In this document: piece after piece, positions 35,633-44,383 of the stretch
Layout: every line of letters starts with the position of its first letter
How positions within the stretch are numbered: position 1 is the first letter of the stretch
Assembly (NCBI RefSeq): GCF_038967635.1
Contig: NZ_CP152413.1
Coordinates: forward strand, 8,622,001-8,686,000
Source: Bradyrhizobium sp. B124
Lineage (GTDB): Bacteria > Pseudomonadota > Alphaproteobacteria > Rhizobiales > Xanthobacteraceae
Length of the DNA: 64,000 nucleotides
Reading direction: 5' to 3'
Made by a program: the position numbers and the translations under genes
Notes under the pieces: generated by a model
Databases searched by the model: none
What the model was told of the DNA's origin: nothing
The model's input: the letters and a program-made list of their open reading frames with translations, nothing else

Positions 35633-36772
35633 CTATCGTTCGTTCGTAAAGATGATCGTGCCTGACGCGGCGAACATGCCGCCGACGCCGTGGCAGACCG
35701 AGATCTTCGCGTTCGGCACCTGCGCCGGCGCGATGCCGCGCATCTGCCGCACGCTCTCCTGCAGTGCGTACATGCCGTACATCCCGGAGTGCATGTAGCT
35801 CAGCCCGCCACCGTTTGTGTTGAGCGGCAGCTTGCCGCCGGGGCGGGTGTTGCCGTCGGCGATGAACTTGCCGGTTTCCTCATGCGGCATGAAGCCGAGG
35901 TCGCCGAGGCCGTAGAGCGGCAAATGCGCGAAGGCGTCGTAGATCATCAGGTGGTCGACGTCCTTGTGGGCGATGCCGGCTTCCTTGAAGGCGAGCGGGC
36001 CCGCCACCTTGAAGGCGCGCGATGAGTCAAATGTCTTCATCTGGCTGACCATCGGCGTTTCCACGCTCTCGCCGGTGCCGAGGATGTAGACCGGCTTTTG
36101 CGGGAAATCCCTGGCGCGATCGGCCGAGGTGAGGATCAGCGCGCCGCCGCCGTCAGTGACGAGGCAGCATTGCAAGAGCCGGAACGGATAGGCGATCATC
36201 CGCGAGTTCAAGACGTCGGCGACCGTGATCGGGTCCTTCATGGTTGCGCGCGGGTTCTTCGCCGCCCATTCGCGCTGCACGACGGCGACCATCGCGAGCT
36301 GCTCATGCGTGATGCCGTGCGTCTTCATGAAGCGCAGCACCGGAATCGGGAACATGCTCGGCGGCCCGTAGACGCCGAACGGCGACTCGAACTGGCCGTT
36401 GAGGCTGTCGGGTGCGGTGAAGCGCGGCTGCTTGCCGATCATCGACTTGCCGCTCTCGGCATGGGTGATCAGCACGGTCTTGCAGAGGCCGGCCTCGATC
36501 GCCGCAGCTGCGTGGCGGACATGCAGCATGAAGGAGCAGCCGCCGACTGAGGTGCCATCGACCCAGGTCGGCGTGATGCCGAGATAGTGCGCCATCTGCT
36601 GCGGGGTTTCGACCGCGGTGGCGAAGCCGTCGATGTCGGACAGTTTCAGGCCGGCATCCGCGATCGCGTTCAGCGCCGCGTCCGCGTGCAGCTGGATCTG
36701 CGACATGTTCGGGATGACGCCGAGTTCGGTGGTTTCGGCCGCACCGACGACGGCAACCTGGTTCCTGCGCAT
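35633..36772 (-). CDS. Thiolase family protein (SCP-x/lipid-transfer type)
   Basis: A 379-residue thiolase-fold protein of the subgroup that pairs with DUF35 proteins. The N-terminal QVAVVGAAETTELG, GTSVGGCSFMLHVRHAAAAI around the nucleophile region, and the C-terminal NTNGGGLSYMHSGMYG and CHGVGGMFAASGTIIF are characteristic. The ATG at 36772 gives MRRNQVAVV; a GTG one codon earlier is possible. Four bases separate it from the DUF35 stop, so the pair is co-translated and probably forms a complex. Likely cleaves or condenses a beta-ketoacyl-CoA. Confidence 0.87.
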   Translation of the reverse strand: MRRNQVAVVGAAETTELGVIPNMSQIQLHADAALNAIADAGLKLSDIDGFATAVETPQQMAHYLGITPTWVDGTSVGGCSFMLHVRHAAAAIEAGLCKTVLITHAESGKSMIGKQPRFTAPDSLNGQFESPFGVYGPPSMFPIPVLRFMKTHGITHEQLAMVAVVQREWAAKNPRATMKDPITVADVLNSRMIAYPFRLLQCCLVTDGGGALILTSADRARDFPQKPVYILGTGESVETPMVSQMKTFDSSRAFKVAGPLAFKEAGIAHKDVDHLMIYDAFAHLPLYGLGDLGFMPHEETGKFIADGNTRPGGKLPLNTNGGGLSYMHSGMYGMYALQESVRQMRGIAPAQVPNAKISVCHGVGGMFAASGTIIFTNER

Positions 36773-36776
36773 CACA

Positions 36777-37190
36777 TTACCCCTTTGCCGGGCGGAACAG
36801 GGGAAGGGTGATCTTGTCGTCGAGTGCCTCGAAGGCGACCTCGAGCGGCATGTCGAGCTCGAGCGCTTCCGGCGTCTGCGGACAATCGATGATGTTGCTC
36901 ATCATGCGCGGACCTTCGTCGAGCTCGACGATGGCGATCGCATAAGGCGGCGTGAACCCGGGCGCGGCGGGACGATGGTTGATGACGTAGCTGTAGAGCT
37001 TGCCCTTACCGGTGGCCTTGAAGACGGAGACCTTGCGCGAGGCGCAGGAGGGGCAGAACGGTCGCGGCGGAAAGTAGACATTGGCGCAGGCGTCACAGCG
37101 CTGCAGGCGCAGTTCGCCGGCCTTGGTGCCATCCCAGAAATGCTGGGTCTCAGGCGTCGGTTTTGGTTTCGCGCGCGCGGGCTCGGCCAT
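36777..37190 (-). CDS. Zn-ribbon/OB-fold (DUF35) acyl-CoA-associated protein
   Basis: A 137-residue protein. An N-terminal rubredoxin-like zinc ribbon has CDAC and CPSC pairs near residues 34 and 48, and a C-terminal OB-fold carries YSYVINHRPAAPGF and AIVELDEGPRMMSN. DUF35 proteins are obligate partners of thiolases or hydratases, helping present the acyl-CoA. The arrangement DUF35 then thiolase on one transcript fits. The ATG at 37190 follows GGAGACA. Confidence 0.88.
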   Translation of the reverse strand: MAEPARAKPKPTPETQHFWDGTKAGELRLQRCDACANVYFPPRPFCPSCASRKVSVFKATGKGKLYSYVINHRPAAPGFTPPYAIAIVELDEGPRMMSNIIDCPQTPEALELDMPLEVAFEALDDKITLPLFRPAKG

Positions 37191-37373
37191 GTCTGATGTC
37201 TCCTCCCGAAATCGTTACAGTCTTGATGCGCCATTGGACCAACGGCCGTCAACGGTCCATCCGCGCCCCGCGCAGCGGCCTGTGTCCCGCGCATGCCGCA
37301 TATTCCGCCCCTCGCACAATTGCTAAGGCCGCGATGCTTGTGTCGCCCCGGTCCGGCGCGTAGAAGGGCCGCG

Positions 37374-37417
37374 GTCCAAGATACGTCGAAGACCGGTCCA
37401 CGAGACGTCCAAGATAC
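37374..37417. promoter_or_regulatory. Direct repeat upstream of ABC operon
   Basis: GTCCAAGATAC occurs twice, at 37374-37384 and 37407-37417, 33 bp apart (about three helical turns), just before the ribosome site of the substrate-binding protein. Possible activator or repressor half-sites; the second copy would lie in the leader. Confidence 0.35.
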
Positions 37418-37434
37418 CCGGGAGGAAGAATATC

Positions 37435-38682
37435 ATGCTGAGGATCATCGGTGCGGCACTCGCTGCCAGCCTCGCATTTGCCACGCAGGCGATGGCCGCC
37501 GACGCACCGTCGGAGATCAAGATCGGCACGCTCTACGCTTCCTCGGGGCGCTATGCCTCGATCTCGATGCCGGTCTACAGCTCGCTCAAATTGTGGGTCG
37601 AGCAGAAGAACGCCGAGGGTGGCGTCTTCGTGAAGGCGTTCGACAAGAAGATCCCGATCAAGCTCGTCTCCTATGACGACCAGAGCAACACCGCGACCGC
37701 CTCGACGCTTTATAACCAGCTCGTCACCCAGGATAAGGTCGACCTGCTGGTCGCCGATTCCGGATCGGTGCTGACGGCGCCGGCGGTTGCGATCGCGCGC
37801 GACCACAAGATGTTCCTGTTCGACCAGACCGGCACCGGCGCGAGCTTCTTCTCCAAGGACAATCCCTACATCGCGCTGATGGCCGATCCGGTGTCGACGG
37901 TCTGGCCGAAGCCGGTGGCTGACTTCATCAGTCATGACGGCCCTGGCCTCGGCATCAAGAAGATCGCCATCCTCTACGCGACCAACGAGTTCACGGGCAC
38001 CCAGGCCAACGCGTTCCGCAAGTTCGTCAAGGAGTCCGGCGCGCCGATCGAGATCGTCTACGACCAGGGCGTTCCGACCGAGACCACCAATTACAACGTC
38101 ATCATCAACAATATCAGCAACACCAATCCCGATGCGGTGATCCATTTCGGCTATGCGCCGAACGACATCGCCTTCCTGCGCAACGTCCAGGACGTCGGCA
38201 CCAAGTTCAAGATGCTGTTCGCGATCTATGCCGGTCTCGAGACCGAGCTGCTGGAGAAGAACGTGGGCGCCAAGGGCCTCGAGCACGTCTGGACCTATGT
38301 GCCGCCGTCCGAGCTCGACTATCCCGTCAATTTCGGGATGACCATGAAGGACTTCCGCGCCGCCTGGCTGAAGAAGTACAACGACGGCAAGATGGAGTTC
38401 GGCTTCAACGCGGTGGCGGGCTACACCACCGCGCTGGTGATCGAGAAGACGCTGTCGGTTGCGACCAGTCTCGACCAGATGGAGCTGCGCCGCGCGGTGT
38501 TCTCGCTCAGCGGCCAGCTCAAGACGCTGGACGGCACCTTCGCGCTGGATGAGACCGGCGGCCAGATCGGCGAATTGACGCCGCTCGGCCAGCTCACGGT
38601 CGACGAGCACGATCACATCAAGTTCGTCTCGATCTATCCGCATGAGACCGCCACCGGCAAGCCGATCTATCCGGCGCCGTGA
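37435..38682 (+). CDS. LIV-type ABC importer, substrate-binding protein
   Basis: A 415-residue periplasmic binding protein of the branched-chain amino acid/amide family. A Sec signal peptide covers about residues 1-21 (cut after MAA), then EIKIGTLYASSGRYASISMPV begins the Venus-flytrap fold; later NTDAVIHFGY-type strands (NTNPDAVIHFGYAPND) are visible. The ATG at 37435 follows GGGAGGAAG. It leads an operon with two permeases, two ATPases, an amidase and a DUF2848 protein, so the ligand is probably an amide or N-acyl compound rather than leucine. Confidence 0.92.
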   Translation: MLRIIGAALAASLAFATQAMAADAPSEIKIGTLYASSGRYASISMPVYSSLKLWVEQKNAEGGVFVKAFDKKIPIKLVSYDDQSNTATASTLYNQLVTQDKVDLLVADSGSVLTAPAVAIARDHKMFLFDQTGTGASFFSKDNPYIALMADPVSTVWPKPVADFISHDGPGLGIKKIAILYATNEFTGTQANAFRKFVKESGAPIEIVYDQGVPTETTNYNVIINNISNTNPDAVIHFGYAPNDIAFLRNVQDVGTKFKMLFAIYAGLETELLEKNVGAKGLEHVWTYVPPSELDYPVNFGMTMKDFRAAWLKKYNDGKMEFGFNAVAGYTTALVIEKTLSVATSLDQMELRRAVFSLSGQLKTLDGTFALDETGGQIGELTPLGQLTVDEHDHIKFVSIYPHETATGKPIYPAP

Positions 38683-38727
38683 TGCAGGTGAGTGCGGCAG
38701 GCGTAACCTTCGGCGGCGAGCGGTAGC

Positions 38728-39651
38728 ATGACCTATGCGCTCGTTGCCGGCGTGCTATTCGGGCTGTATTTCAGCCTGGTCGGCATCGGTCTCAATCTCG
38801 TGTTCGGCGTCATGCGCATCGTCAATCTTGCGCATGGCGACATTCTGATGCTCGGCGCCTTCATCGCGCTCGGCGTGGTCGGCATTGCCGGCATCGACCC
38901 GCTGTTCGCGGTGCCGCTGGCCTTCATGGTCTTCGTGCTCGCGGGCGTGCTGCTTTACTGGGTGCTGGTGCCGCGGCTGCAGGGCTCGGCCAACCCGGAA
39001 ATGCTGTCGATCATCCTGTTCTTCGGCCTGTCGCAGGTGATCGAAGCCGTCACCACGATCTTCGCCGGCACCAGCGAGCGCTCGATCCAGAGCCGGCTGC
39101 TTGGCACCGTGTTCACGACGATCAAGGTCAAGTGGTTCGGCGGCAAGGCCGGCGGGGCAGGGCCGATCCAGATCTTCGGCCAGGGATTTCCCGCGCCCTG
39201 GGTGATCGCGGCCTGCACCAGCCTTGTCGCGATCGCGCTGGTCTATCTCTATCTCTACCACACGCGGCTCGGCACCTTGACGCGCGCGGTAATGTCACGC
39301 CGTGACGAGGCCTTGGCGACCGGCATCGACGTCGATCGTGTCTCGGCGGCAGCGTTCGGCATCGGGCTCGGCATCGCGGCGGTGGCCGGTGTGTTCGCGC
39401 CCTTCATGTTCGGCTCGGTGACGCCGGCGTTCGGCGCCGATGCCACGGTGACGTCGTTTGCGATCGTCGTGCTCGGCTCGCTCGGCAACCCGCTGGGCAC
39501 CGCGCTCGGCGGCGTCGTCTACGGCCTCTGCTACATGCTGGTGCAGACCTATCTCAGTTCCTGGGCCGACCTCTTGCCCTATGTGTTGTTGATCGTGATC
39601 CTGTTGCTGCGCCCGAGCGGTCTGCTCGGAAGGCGGGTGCGCGTTGCATAA
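38728..39651 (+). CDS. LIV-type ABC importer, permease (LivH-like)
   Basis: A 307-residue inner-membrane permease with about eight to nine membrane segments. The N-terminal GIGLNLVFGVMRIVNLAHGD is the LivH signature; SRRDEALATGIDVDRV is the coupling region contacting the ATPases. Forms the channel with the LivM-like protein, whose TTG start overlaps its last eight bases. Confidence 0.93.
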   Translation: MTYALVAGVLFGLYFSLVGIGLNLVFGVMRIVNLAHGDILMLGAFIALGVVGIAGIDPLFAVPLAFMVFVLAGVLLYWVLVPRLQGSANPEMLSIILFFGLSQVIEAVTTIFAGTSERSIQSRLLGTVFTTIKVKWFGGKAGGAGPIQIFGQGFPAPWVIAACTSLVAIALVYLYLYHTRLGTLTRAVMSRRDEALATGIDVDRVSAAAFGIGLGIAAVAGVFAPFMFGSVTPAFGADATVTSFAIVVLGSLGNPLGTALGGVVYGLCYMLVQTYLSSWADLLPYVLLIVILLLRPSGLLGRRVRVA

Positions 39652-40564
39652 CGCCTCGAAGCACCTGCTGTTCATCCTGGCGCCGCTGGTGGTGGTGTTC
39701 GCACTGTTGCCCGGCGTCTATCAAAACCATCTGCTGCTGTTCAACTTCGTGATCTTCCTGATCCTCGCGCAGGGCGTGAACATCATCTATGGATTCACCG
39801 GCTATCTGCCGTTCGGCTATGTCGGCTTCTTCGGGGCCGGCGCCTATGGCTTTGCCATCATGGTGATGCATCTGCAGACGCCGGCGCCATTGGCCGTGCT
39901 GGTCGGCGGCGTCGTCGCGGTTGCGCTCGGCCTGTTGCTGACGCCGCTGCTACGGCTGTCGGGCGCGTATTTTGCGATCGCCAACCTCGCGGCCTCGCTT
40001 GCGGTGCTGCACTTCGTCGCCAACCCGGCGCTGGAGGGGATCACCAAGGGCCCGTACGGCGTGTCGCTAACCGGCACGTTCAACCCGACCCATGCCTATT
40101 ATGCAGCCGTCGTCGTCATGGCGCTGACGGTCGGCGCGGTGATCTATCTCAAGAACTCGCCATTCGGCCTGGCGCTGCAGGCCGTGCGCGAGGATGCGGT
40201 GTCGGCCTCGATGGCCGGCGTCAACATCATCAAGATGCGGGTGATTGCCTGGCTCGCCTCGGCGCTGGTTGCAGGTCTCGCCGGCGGCATCTACGCCTGG
40301 TACGTCTCGGTGTTCTATCCGGACAACGTGTTCTCCGGCGAGTTCAGCATCTTCGCGATCGTGTTCGCGCTGTTCGGCGGGGTCGCCACCATCACCGGAC
40401 CGATCGTCGGCGTGCTGATCCTCTACGGCATCTACAATCTGATCGGCTTCACCACGCCGCAATATTTCCAGCTGATCTACGGCCTCCTGATCATGGGACT
40501 GGTGCTGTTCCTGCCCGCAGGGCTGGTGTCGCTGGCAACGCGCAGGGGGTGGCATGTCCCCTGA
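39644..40564 (+). CDS. LIV-type ABC importer, permease (LivM-like)
   Basis: A 306-residue permease with about nine membrane segments. GVNIIYGFTGYLPFGYVGFFGAGAYGFA is the LivM signature and AVREDAVSASMAGVNIIKMR the ATPase coupling loop. The TTG at 39644 overlaps the livH stop and has AAGGCGGG upstream. It ends within the start of the ATPase gene, so all four transporter genes overlap. Confidence 0.92.
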   Translation: MHNASKHLLFILAPLVVVFALLPGVYQNHLLLFNFVIFLILAQGVNIIYGFTGYLPFGYVGFFGAGAYGFAIMVMHLQTPAPLAVLVGGVVAVALGLLLTPLLRLSGAYFAIANLAASLAVLHFVANPALEGITKGPYGVSLTGTFNPTHAYYAAVVVMALTVGAVIYLKNSPFGLALQAVREDAVSASMAGVNIIKMRVIAWLASALVAGLAGGIYAWYVSVFYPDNVFSGEFSIFAIVFALFGGVATITGPIVGVLILYGIYNLIGFTTPQYFQLIYGLLIMGLVLFLPAGLVSLATRRGWHVP

Positions 40565-41285
40565 GCAAAACTCCATCCTCAAGGTCTCCAAGCTGGTCAA
40601 GCGCTTCGGCGGCTTCCACGCGCTCGATGGCCTGAGCTTTCATGTGGTGCCCGGCGAGATCCTCGGCCTGGTCGGTCCGAACGGCTCCGGCAAGACCACG
40701 GCGATCAACGTGATCTCCGGCCTCTATGCGCCCGATGGCGGCGAGGTCGTGTTCGACGGCGCGTCCTCCGGCGGCGTCGCCTCGCACAAGCTCGTTCACC
40801 GCGGCATCAACCGCACCTTCCAGGTGCCAAAGCCGTTCCTGTCGCTCACGGTGCGCGAGAACATCCAGGTGGCACTGGCCTATGGCGGCGCGACCGGCAC
40901 GCCGCCGTCGATCGCCGAGCTGCTCGAGGATTTTAGACTGAAGGAGGTCGCCGACCGTCCTGCGGCCGATCTCAACAGCGCGCAGCAGAAGATGCTCGAT
41001 CTCACCCGCGCGCTCGCCACGCGCCCGCGGCTCCTGCTGCTCGACGAACTCGCGGCCGGCCTCAACCCGGCGGAGCTCGACTGGATCGCCGGCCGCATCA
41101 AGGCCTTGGCCGCGACCGGCATTGCGATCATCGTGGTCGAGCATCTGATGGGCTTCATCGAGCAGATCACCGACCGCGTCATCGTGCTCAATGCGGGCAA
41201 GGAGATCTTCGAAGGTACGCTCGCGACCGCGGTGCGCGAGCCGCAGGTGATCGAGGTGTTCCTGGGAGGCGAGCATGCTCACTGA
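40554..41285 (+). CDS. LIV-type ABC importer, ATPase (LivG-like) with atypical signature
   Basis: A 243-residue cytoplasmic ATPase. Walker A GPNGSGKTT (residues 41-49), Q-loop near FQVPKPFL, Walker B LLLLDELAAG (Asp164, Glu165) and the switch His197 are present. The ABC signature reads LNSAQQK (140-146) where LivG proteins normally have LSYGQQR or LSGGQ, and Walker B has DEL instead of DEP. The catalytic Glu is kept, so ATPase activity is likely, but the signature Gly is missing. Overlaps its neighbours on both sides. Confidence 0.9.
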   Translation: MSPEQNSILKVSKLVKRFGGFHALDGLSFHVVPGEILGLVGPNGSGKTTAINVISGLYAPDGGEVVFDGASSGGVASHKLVHRGINRTFQVPKPFLSLTVRENIQVALAYGGATGTPPSIAELLEDFRLKEVADRPAADLNSAQQKMLDLTRALATRPRLLLLDELAAGLNPAELDWIAGRIKALAATGIAIIVVEHLMGFIEQITDRVIVLNAGKEIFEGTLATAVREPQVIEVFLGGEHAH

Positions 41286-41994
41286 TGCAACGTCGCTTCT
41301 GGACGCCAAGGGCGTCGATGCCGGCTACGGCACCATGCAGGTGTTGTGGGGCGTCGATCTCGACGTCCGCCCCGGCGAGACCGTGCTGCTGCTCGGCGCC
41401 AACGGCGCCGGCAAGACCACCTTCCTGAAGTCGCTGGTCGGCCTGATCGAAGCCCGCAGCGGCCACATCAAGCTCGGCGGCGAGGACATCACCAGGATGC
41501 GATCGTCCGACCGCATGAAGCGCGGCATGACCTATATGTCGGAGCTCGCGGTGTTTCCCGATCTGTCGATCGAGGAGAACATCCGCGTCGGCGCGCAGGC
41601 GCTCGGCCATGTCAATCCGGGCGCGCGGGTCGACGAACTGTACGGCCTGTTTCCGGTGCTGCGCGACAAGCGCCGCGACCCGGCCTCCAGCCTGTCCGGC
41701 GGTCAACGCAAGATGCTGGGCATCGCCAAGGCGCTGTCGGCCGAGCCGAAGCTGCTGGTTATGGACGAGCCTTCGGCCGGGCTGTCGCCGCTGTTCGTCA
41801 AGGAGGTGCTTCGCGCCTTGTCGAGCCTGCAGGGCCGCGGACTGGCGCTCTTGATCGCCGAGCAAAATATCGGTTTCCTTGAGATTGCCACCCGCGTATT
41901 CGTGCTGGAAGGCGGGCGGATCCGCTTCTCCGGCACAGTTGCCGAGATGAGCGGCAATGAAGAGCTGCACCGGGCCTATTTCGGGTTGAAGTGA
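41275..41994 (+). CDS. LIV-type ABC importer, ATPase (LivF-like)
   Basis: A 239-residue ATPase with canonical motifs: Walker A GANGAGKTT, signature LSGGQRKML, Walker B LLVMDEPSAGLSP and the switch region LIAEQNIGF (Gln in the usual LivF position). It pairs with the LivG-like subunit and begins 10 bp before that gene ends. Together with the preceding four genes it completes the importer. Confidence 0.92.
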   Translation: MLTDATSLLDAKGVDAGYGTMQVLWGVDLDVRPGETVLLLGANGAGKTTFLKSLVGLIEARSGHIKLGGEDITRMRSSDRMKRGMTYMSELAVFPDLSIEENIRVGAQALGHVNPGARVDELYGLFPVLRDKRRDPASSLSGGQRKMLGIAKALSAEPKLLVMDEPSAGLSPLFVKEVLRALSSLQGRGLALLIAEQNIGFLEIATRVFVLEGGRIRFSGTVAEMSGNEELHRAYFGLK

Positions 41995-42069
41995 TGCCGG
42001 CGCACCGGTCTGGAAATCGGCGCCGGTTCGCGCGACAATCAGCTGCAAGACCTTCTGAATTGCAAGCCA

Positions 42070-42097
42070 GCAAGCCGTGAAGTGCAAGCCGTAAAGT
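42070..42097. repeat. 14-bp tandem repeat before the amidase start
   Basis: GCAAGCCGTGAAGT is followed directly by GCAAGCCGTAAAGT, with partial copies on both sides, in the 110-bp gap between livF and the amidase. It replaces the position where a ribosome site would be expected. Confidence 0.7.
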
Positions 42098-42104
42098 GAA
42101 AGCC

Positions 42105-43454
42105 ATGCCGAAAAATCCGACACTCGCCTCCCTTGCCGCCGACCTCGCCAGCGGCGCGACCTCCGCCCGCAAGCTAGTCGAGCAATGCATTGGCAGGATC
42201 GCCGATCCGTCGGGCGAGGGCCAGCGCGCCTTCATCCATGTCGACCGCGACGCCGCGCTGGAAGCCGCCGACGCCATGGACCGGCTGCGCAAGGCCAATG
42301 CGGCGCCGTCACCCTTTGCCGGCATCCCGGTCTCGATCAAGGACCTGTTCGACATCAAGGGGCAGGTGACGCGCGCAGGCTCCCGGGCGCTGGATGATTC
42401 CGCGCCGGCGGATGCCGATGCGCCTGCCGTGGCACGGCTCAAGCGCGCCGGCTTCGTCGTGATCGGCCGCACCAACATGACCGAATTCGCCTATTCCGGC
42501 ATCGGCATCAATCCGCATTACGGTACGCCGAAGAGCGCCTGGAACCGGAGCGTCGGCCATGTGCCCGGCGGCTCGTCCTCGGGCGCGGCGGTCTCGATCG
42601 CCGACGGCATGGCATTCGGCGCGCTCGGCACCGACACCGGCGGCTCCTGCCGGATCCCGGCCGCCTTCAACGGCATCGTCGGTTACAAGCCGACGCAGCG
42701 CCGGATTCCGCTCGATGGCGGCGTGCCGCTGTCGTTCACTCTCGACAGCTACGGCCCGCTGGCGAATTCAGTCGCCTGCTGTGCCGCGCTCGACGCGGTG
42801 CTGGCCGACGAGCCGGTGACGCCGATCGTCCCGCGCCCGGTCAAGGGCATGCGGCTCGCGGTGCCGACCACAGTCGTGCTCGACGACCTCGACGATGCCG
42901 TTGCAAAGACCTTCGAGCGCGCGCTGGCGACGTTGTCACGCGCCGGCGCGTTGATCGAACGGATCGAGGTGCCCGAGCTGCTCGATGTCGGCGTGATGAA
43001 CACCAAGGGCGGGTTTTCCGCGGCCGAGAGCTATGCCTGGCACCGCTTCCTGCTGGCCAGCAAGGGCGACATCTACGATCCCCGCGTCGCGGTACGGATC
43101 CAGCGCGGCGAGGGATTTCTTGCCGCCGACTATATCGACATCATCAACGCGCGGCGGTCGTTCATCGCCCGGACCGAGGCGCGCATCGCGCCCTATGACG
43201 CGATGGTGCTGCCGACCACGGCCAACCTGCCGCCGACCATCGCCAGCCTCGCCGACGACAAGGCGTTCGCCACGGAGAATTTGCGCGCGCTGCGCAACCC
43301 CTCGCTGATCAACGTGCTCGATGGCTGCGCCATCTCGCTGCCCGCCCATCGCGACGGCGAGGCGCCGGTCGGCCTGATGCTCGCCGCCGCGGGCGGTTCG
43401 GATCGCCGCATCTTCGAGCTTGCCGCCGGAATGGAGACCGTCATCCGTGTTTGA
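42105..43454 (+). CDS. Amidase (amidase-signature family)
   Basis: A 449-residue amidase-signature hydrolase. The Ser-cisSer-Lys triad is visible: Lys in PVSIKDLFD (about residue 76), the cis-Ser region GGSSSGAAVS (about 153-162) and the nucleophile in GTDTGGSCRIPAAFNG (about 178). The ATG at 42105 is chosen; a GTG at 42096 lies inside the tandem repeat. Its stop overlaps the DUF2848 start by eight bases. Probably hydrolyses the amide brought in by the upstream importer. It could be an aryl amidase, ureidomalonase-type or biuret-pathway enzyme; not resolvable from sequence. Confidence 0.9.
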   Translation: MPKNPTLASLAADLASGATSARKLVEQCIGRIADPSGEGQRAFIHVDRDAALEAADAMDRLRKANAAPSPFAGIPVSIKDLFDIKGQVTRAGSRALDDSAPADADAPAVARLKRAGFVVIGRTNMTEFAYSGIGINPHYGTPKSAWNRSVGHVPGGSSSGAAVSIADGMAFGALGTDTGGSCRIPAAFNGIVGYKPTQRRIPLDGGVPLSFTLDSYGPLANSVACCAALDAVLADEPVTPIVPRPVKGMRLAVPTTVVLDDLDDAVAKTFERALATLSRAGALIERIEVPELLDVGVMNTKGGFSAAESYAWHRFLLASKGDIYDPRVAVRIQRGEGFLAADYIDIINARRSFIARTEARIAPYDAMVLPTTANLPPTIASLADDKAFATENLRALRNPSLINVLDGCAISLPAHRDGEAPVGLMLAAAGGSDRRIFELAAGMETVIRV

Positions 43455-44133
43455 TCTCACCTTCAATGTCGACGACAAGGGCGTCGCGACGCCGCTCACG
43501 CTCGAAATCAAACAGGCCGTGATCGCCGGCTGGACCGGCCGCGATCCGGTGGCGCGCGACAAGCATATCGCCGAGCTCGAGGCGCTCGGCATCGCGCGGC
43601 CCGCGACGACGCCGATCTATTACCGCTGCTCGGCGCGCCGGCTGACCTTCGCCGACACGATCGAGGTCTGCGGCGAGGATTCGAGCGGCGAGGTCGAGTT
43701 CGTGCTGATCGGCTGGCAGGGCCGCACCTTCGTCGGCTGCGGCTCCGACCATACCGACCGCAAGGTCGAGAGCTACAGCGTCACGGTGTCGAAGCAGATG
43801 TGCGACAAGCCTGTCGCGGCCGAACTGTGGGAGCTCGAGGACGTCATCGATCATTGGGACCAGCTGATCCTGCGGTCCTGGGCCGTGATCGGCGGCCAGC
43901 GCGTGCTCTACCAGGAAGGCACGCTCGATCACATGCTGCCGGTAAAGGACCTGATCGCGCGCGGCTTCGACCAGGGCGCGCTGCCCGACGGCTGCGCCAT
44001 GTTCGGCGGCACCTTCGCGGCCAAGGGCGGCATCCGCCCCGCCAGCCGCTTCGAGTTCGAGCTGCAAGACCCCGTGCTGAAGCGCAAGATTAGCCACGGC
44101 TACGACGTGGTGACGCTGCCGGTCAGGGGCTGA
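43447..44133 (+). CDS. DUF2848 protein, FAH-like
   Basis: A 228-residue cytoplasmic protein that I recognise as DUF2848, a family of unknown function with a fold distantly like fumarylacetoacetate hydrolase. Visible segments: an N-terminal LEIKQAVIAGWTGRD, YRCSARRLTFADTIEV, FVGCGSDHTDRKVESYSV and PDGCAMFGGTFAAKGGIRPA. The GTG at 43447 overlaps the amidase stop. The tight coupling suggests it acts on the amidase product. No signal peptide. Family assignment from memory. Confidence 0.8.
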   Translation: MFDLTFNVDDKGVATPLTLEIKQAVIAGWTGRDPVARDKHIAELEALGIARPATTPIYYRCSARRLTFADTIEVCGEDSSGEVEFVLIGWQGRTFVGCGSDHTDRKVESYSVTVSKQMCDKPVAAELWELEDVIDHWDQLILRSWAVIGGQRVLYQEGTLDHMLPVKDLIARGFDQGALPDGCAMFGGTFAAKGGIRPASRFEFELQDPVLKRKISHGYDVVTLPVRG

Positions 44134-44184
44134 TTTCCTTCCGCGCGTGATCCTGTTGAGATCTGGGTGGTACTTTCTCCGCGC

Positions 44185-44304
44185 GTCGTCCCTGCGAAAG
44201 CAGGGACCCATAACCACAGGCCGAGGTGGTTGGCACGCTGTGGCCCCAGCTTTCCAAAGCAACAGATGACGGTGGTTATGGGTCCCTGCTTTGGCAGGGA
44301 CGAC
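44185..44304. repeat. Two-hairpin mosaic repeat, type A copy 6
   Basis: GTCGTCCCTGCGAAAGCAGGGAC hairpin, CCATAACCAC, spacer with GCTGTGGCCCCAGC, GTGGTTATGGGTCCCTGC and right end CAGGGACGAC. Between two plus-strand operons. Confidence 0.88.
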
Positions 44305-44383
44305 AGCGGAATTGGGGCGCTGTCCTGGACATTCCATCGGAAATCGGGTGGCGCCAGCTGCGCTCAAGGGCCAGATTCGCCGC

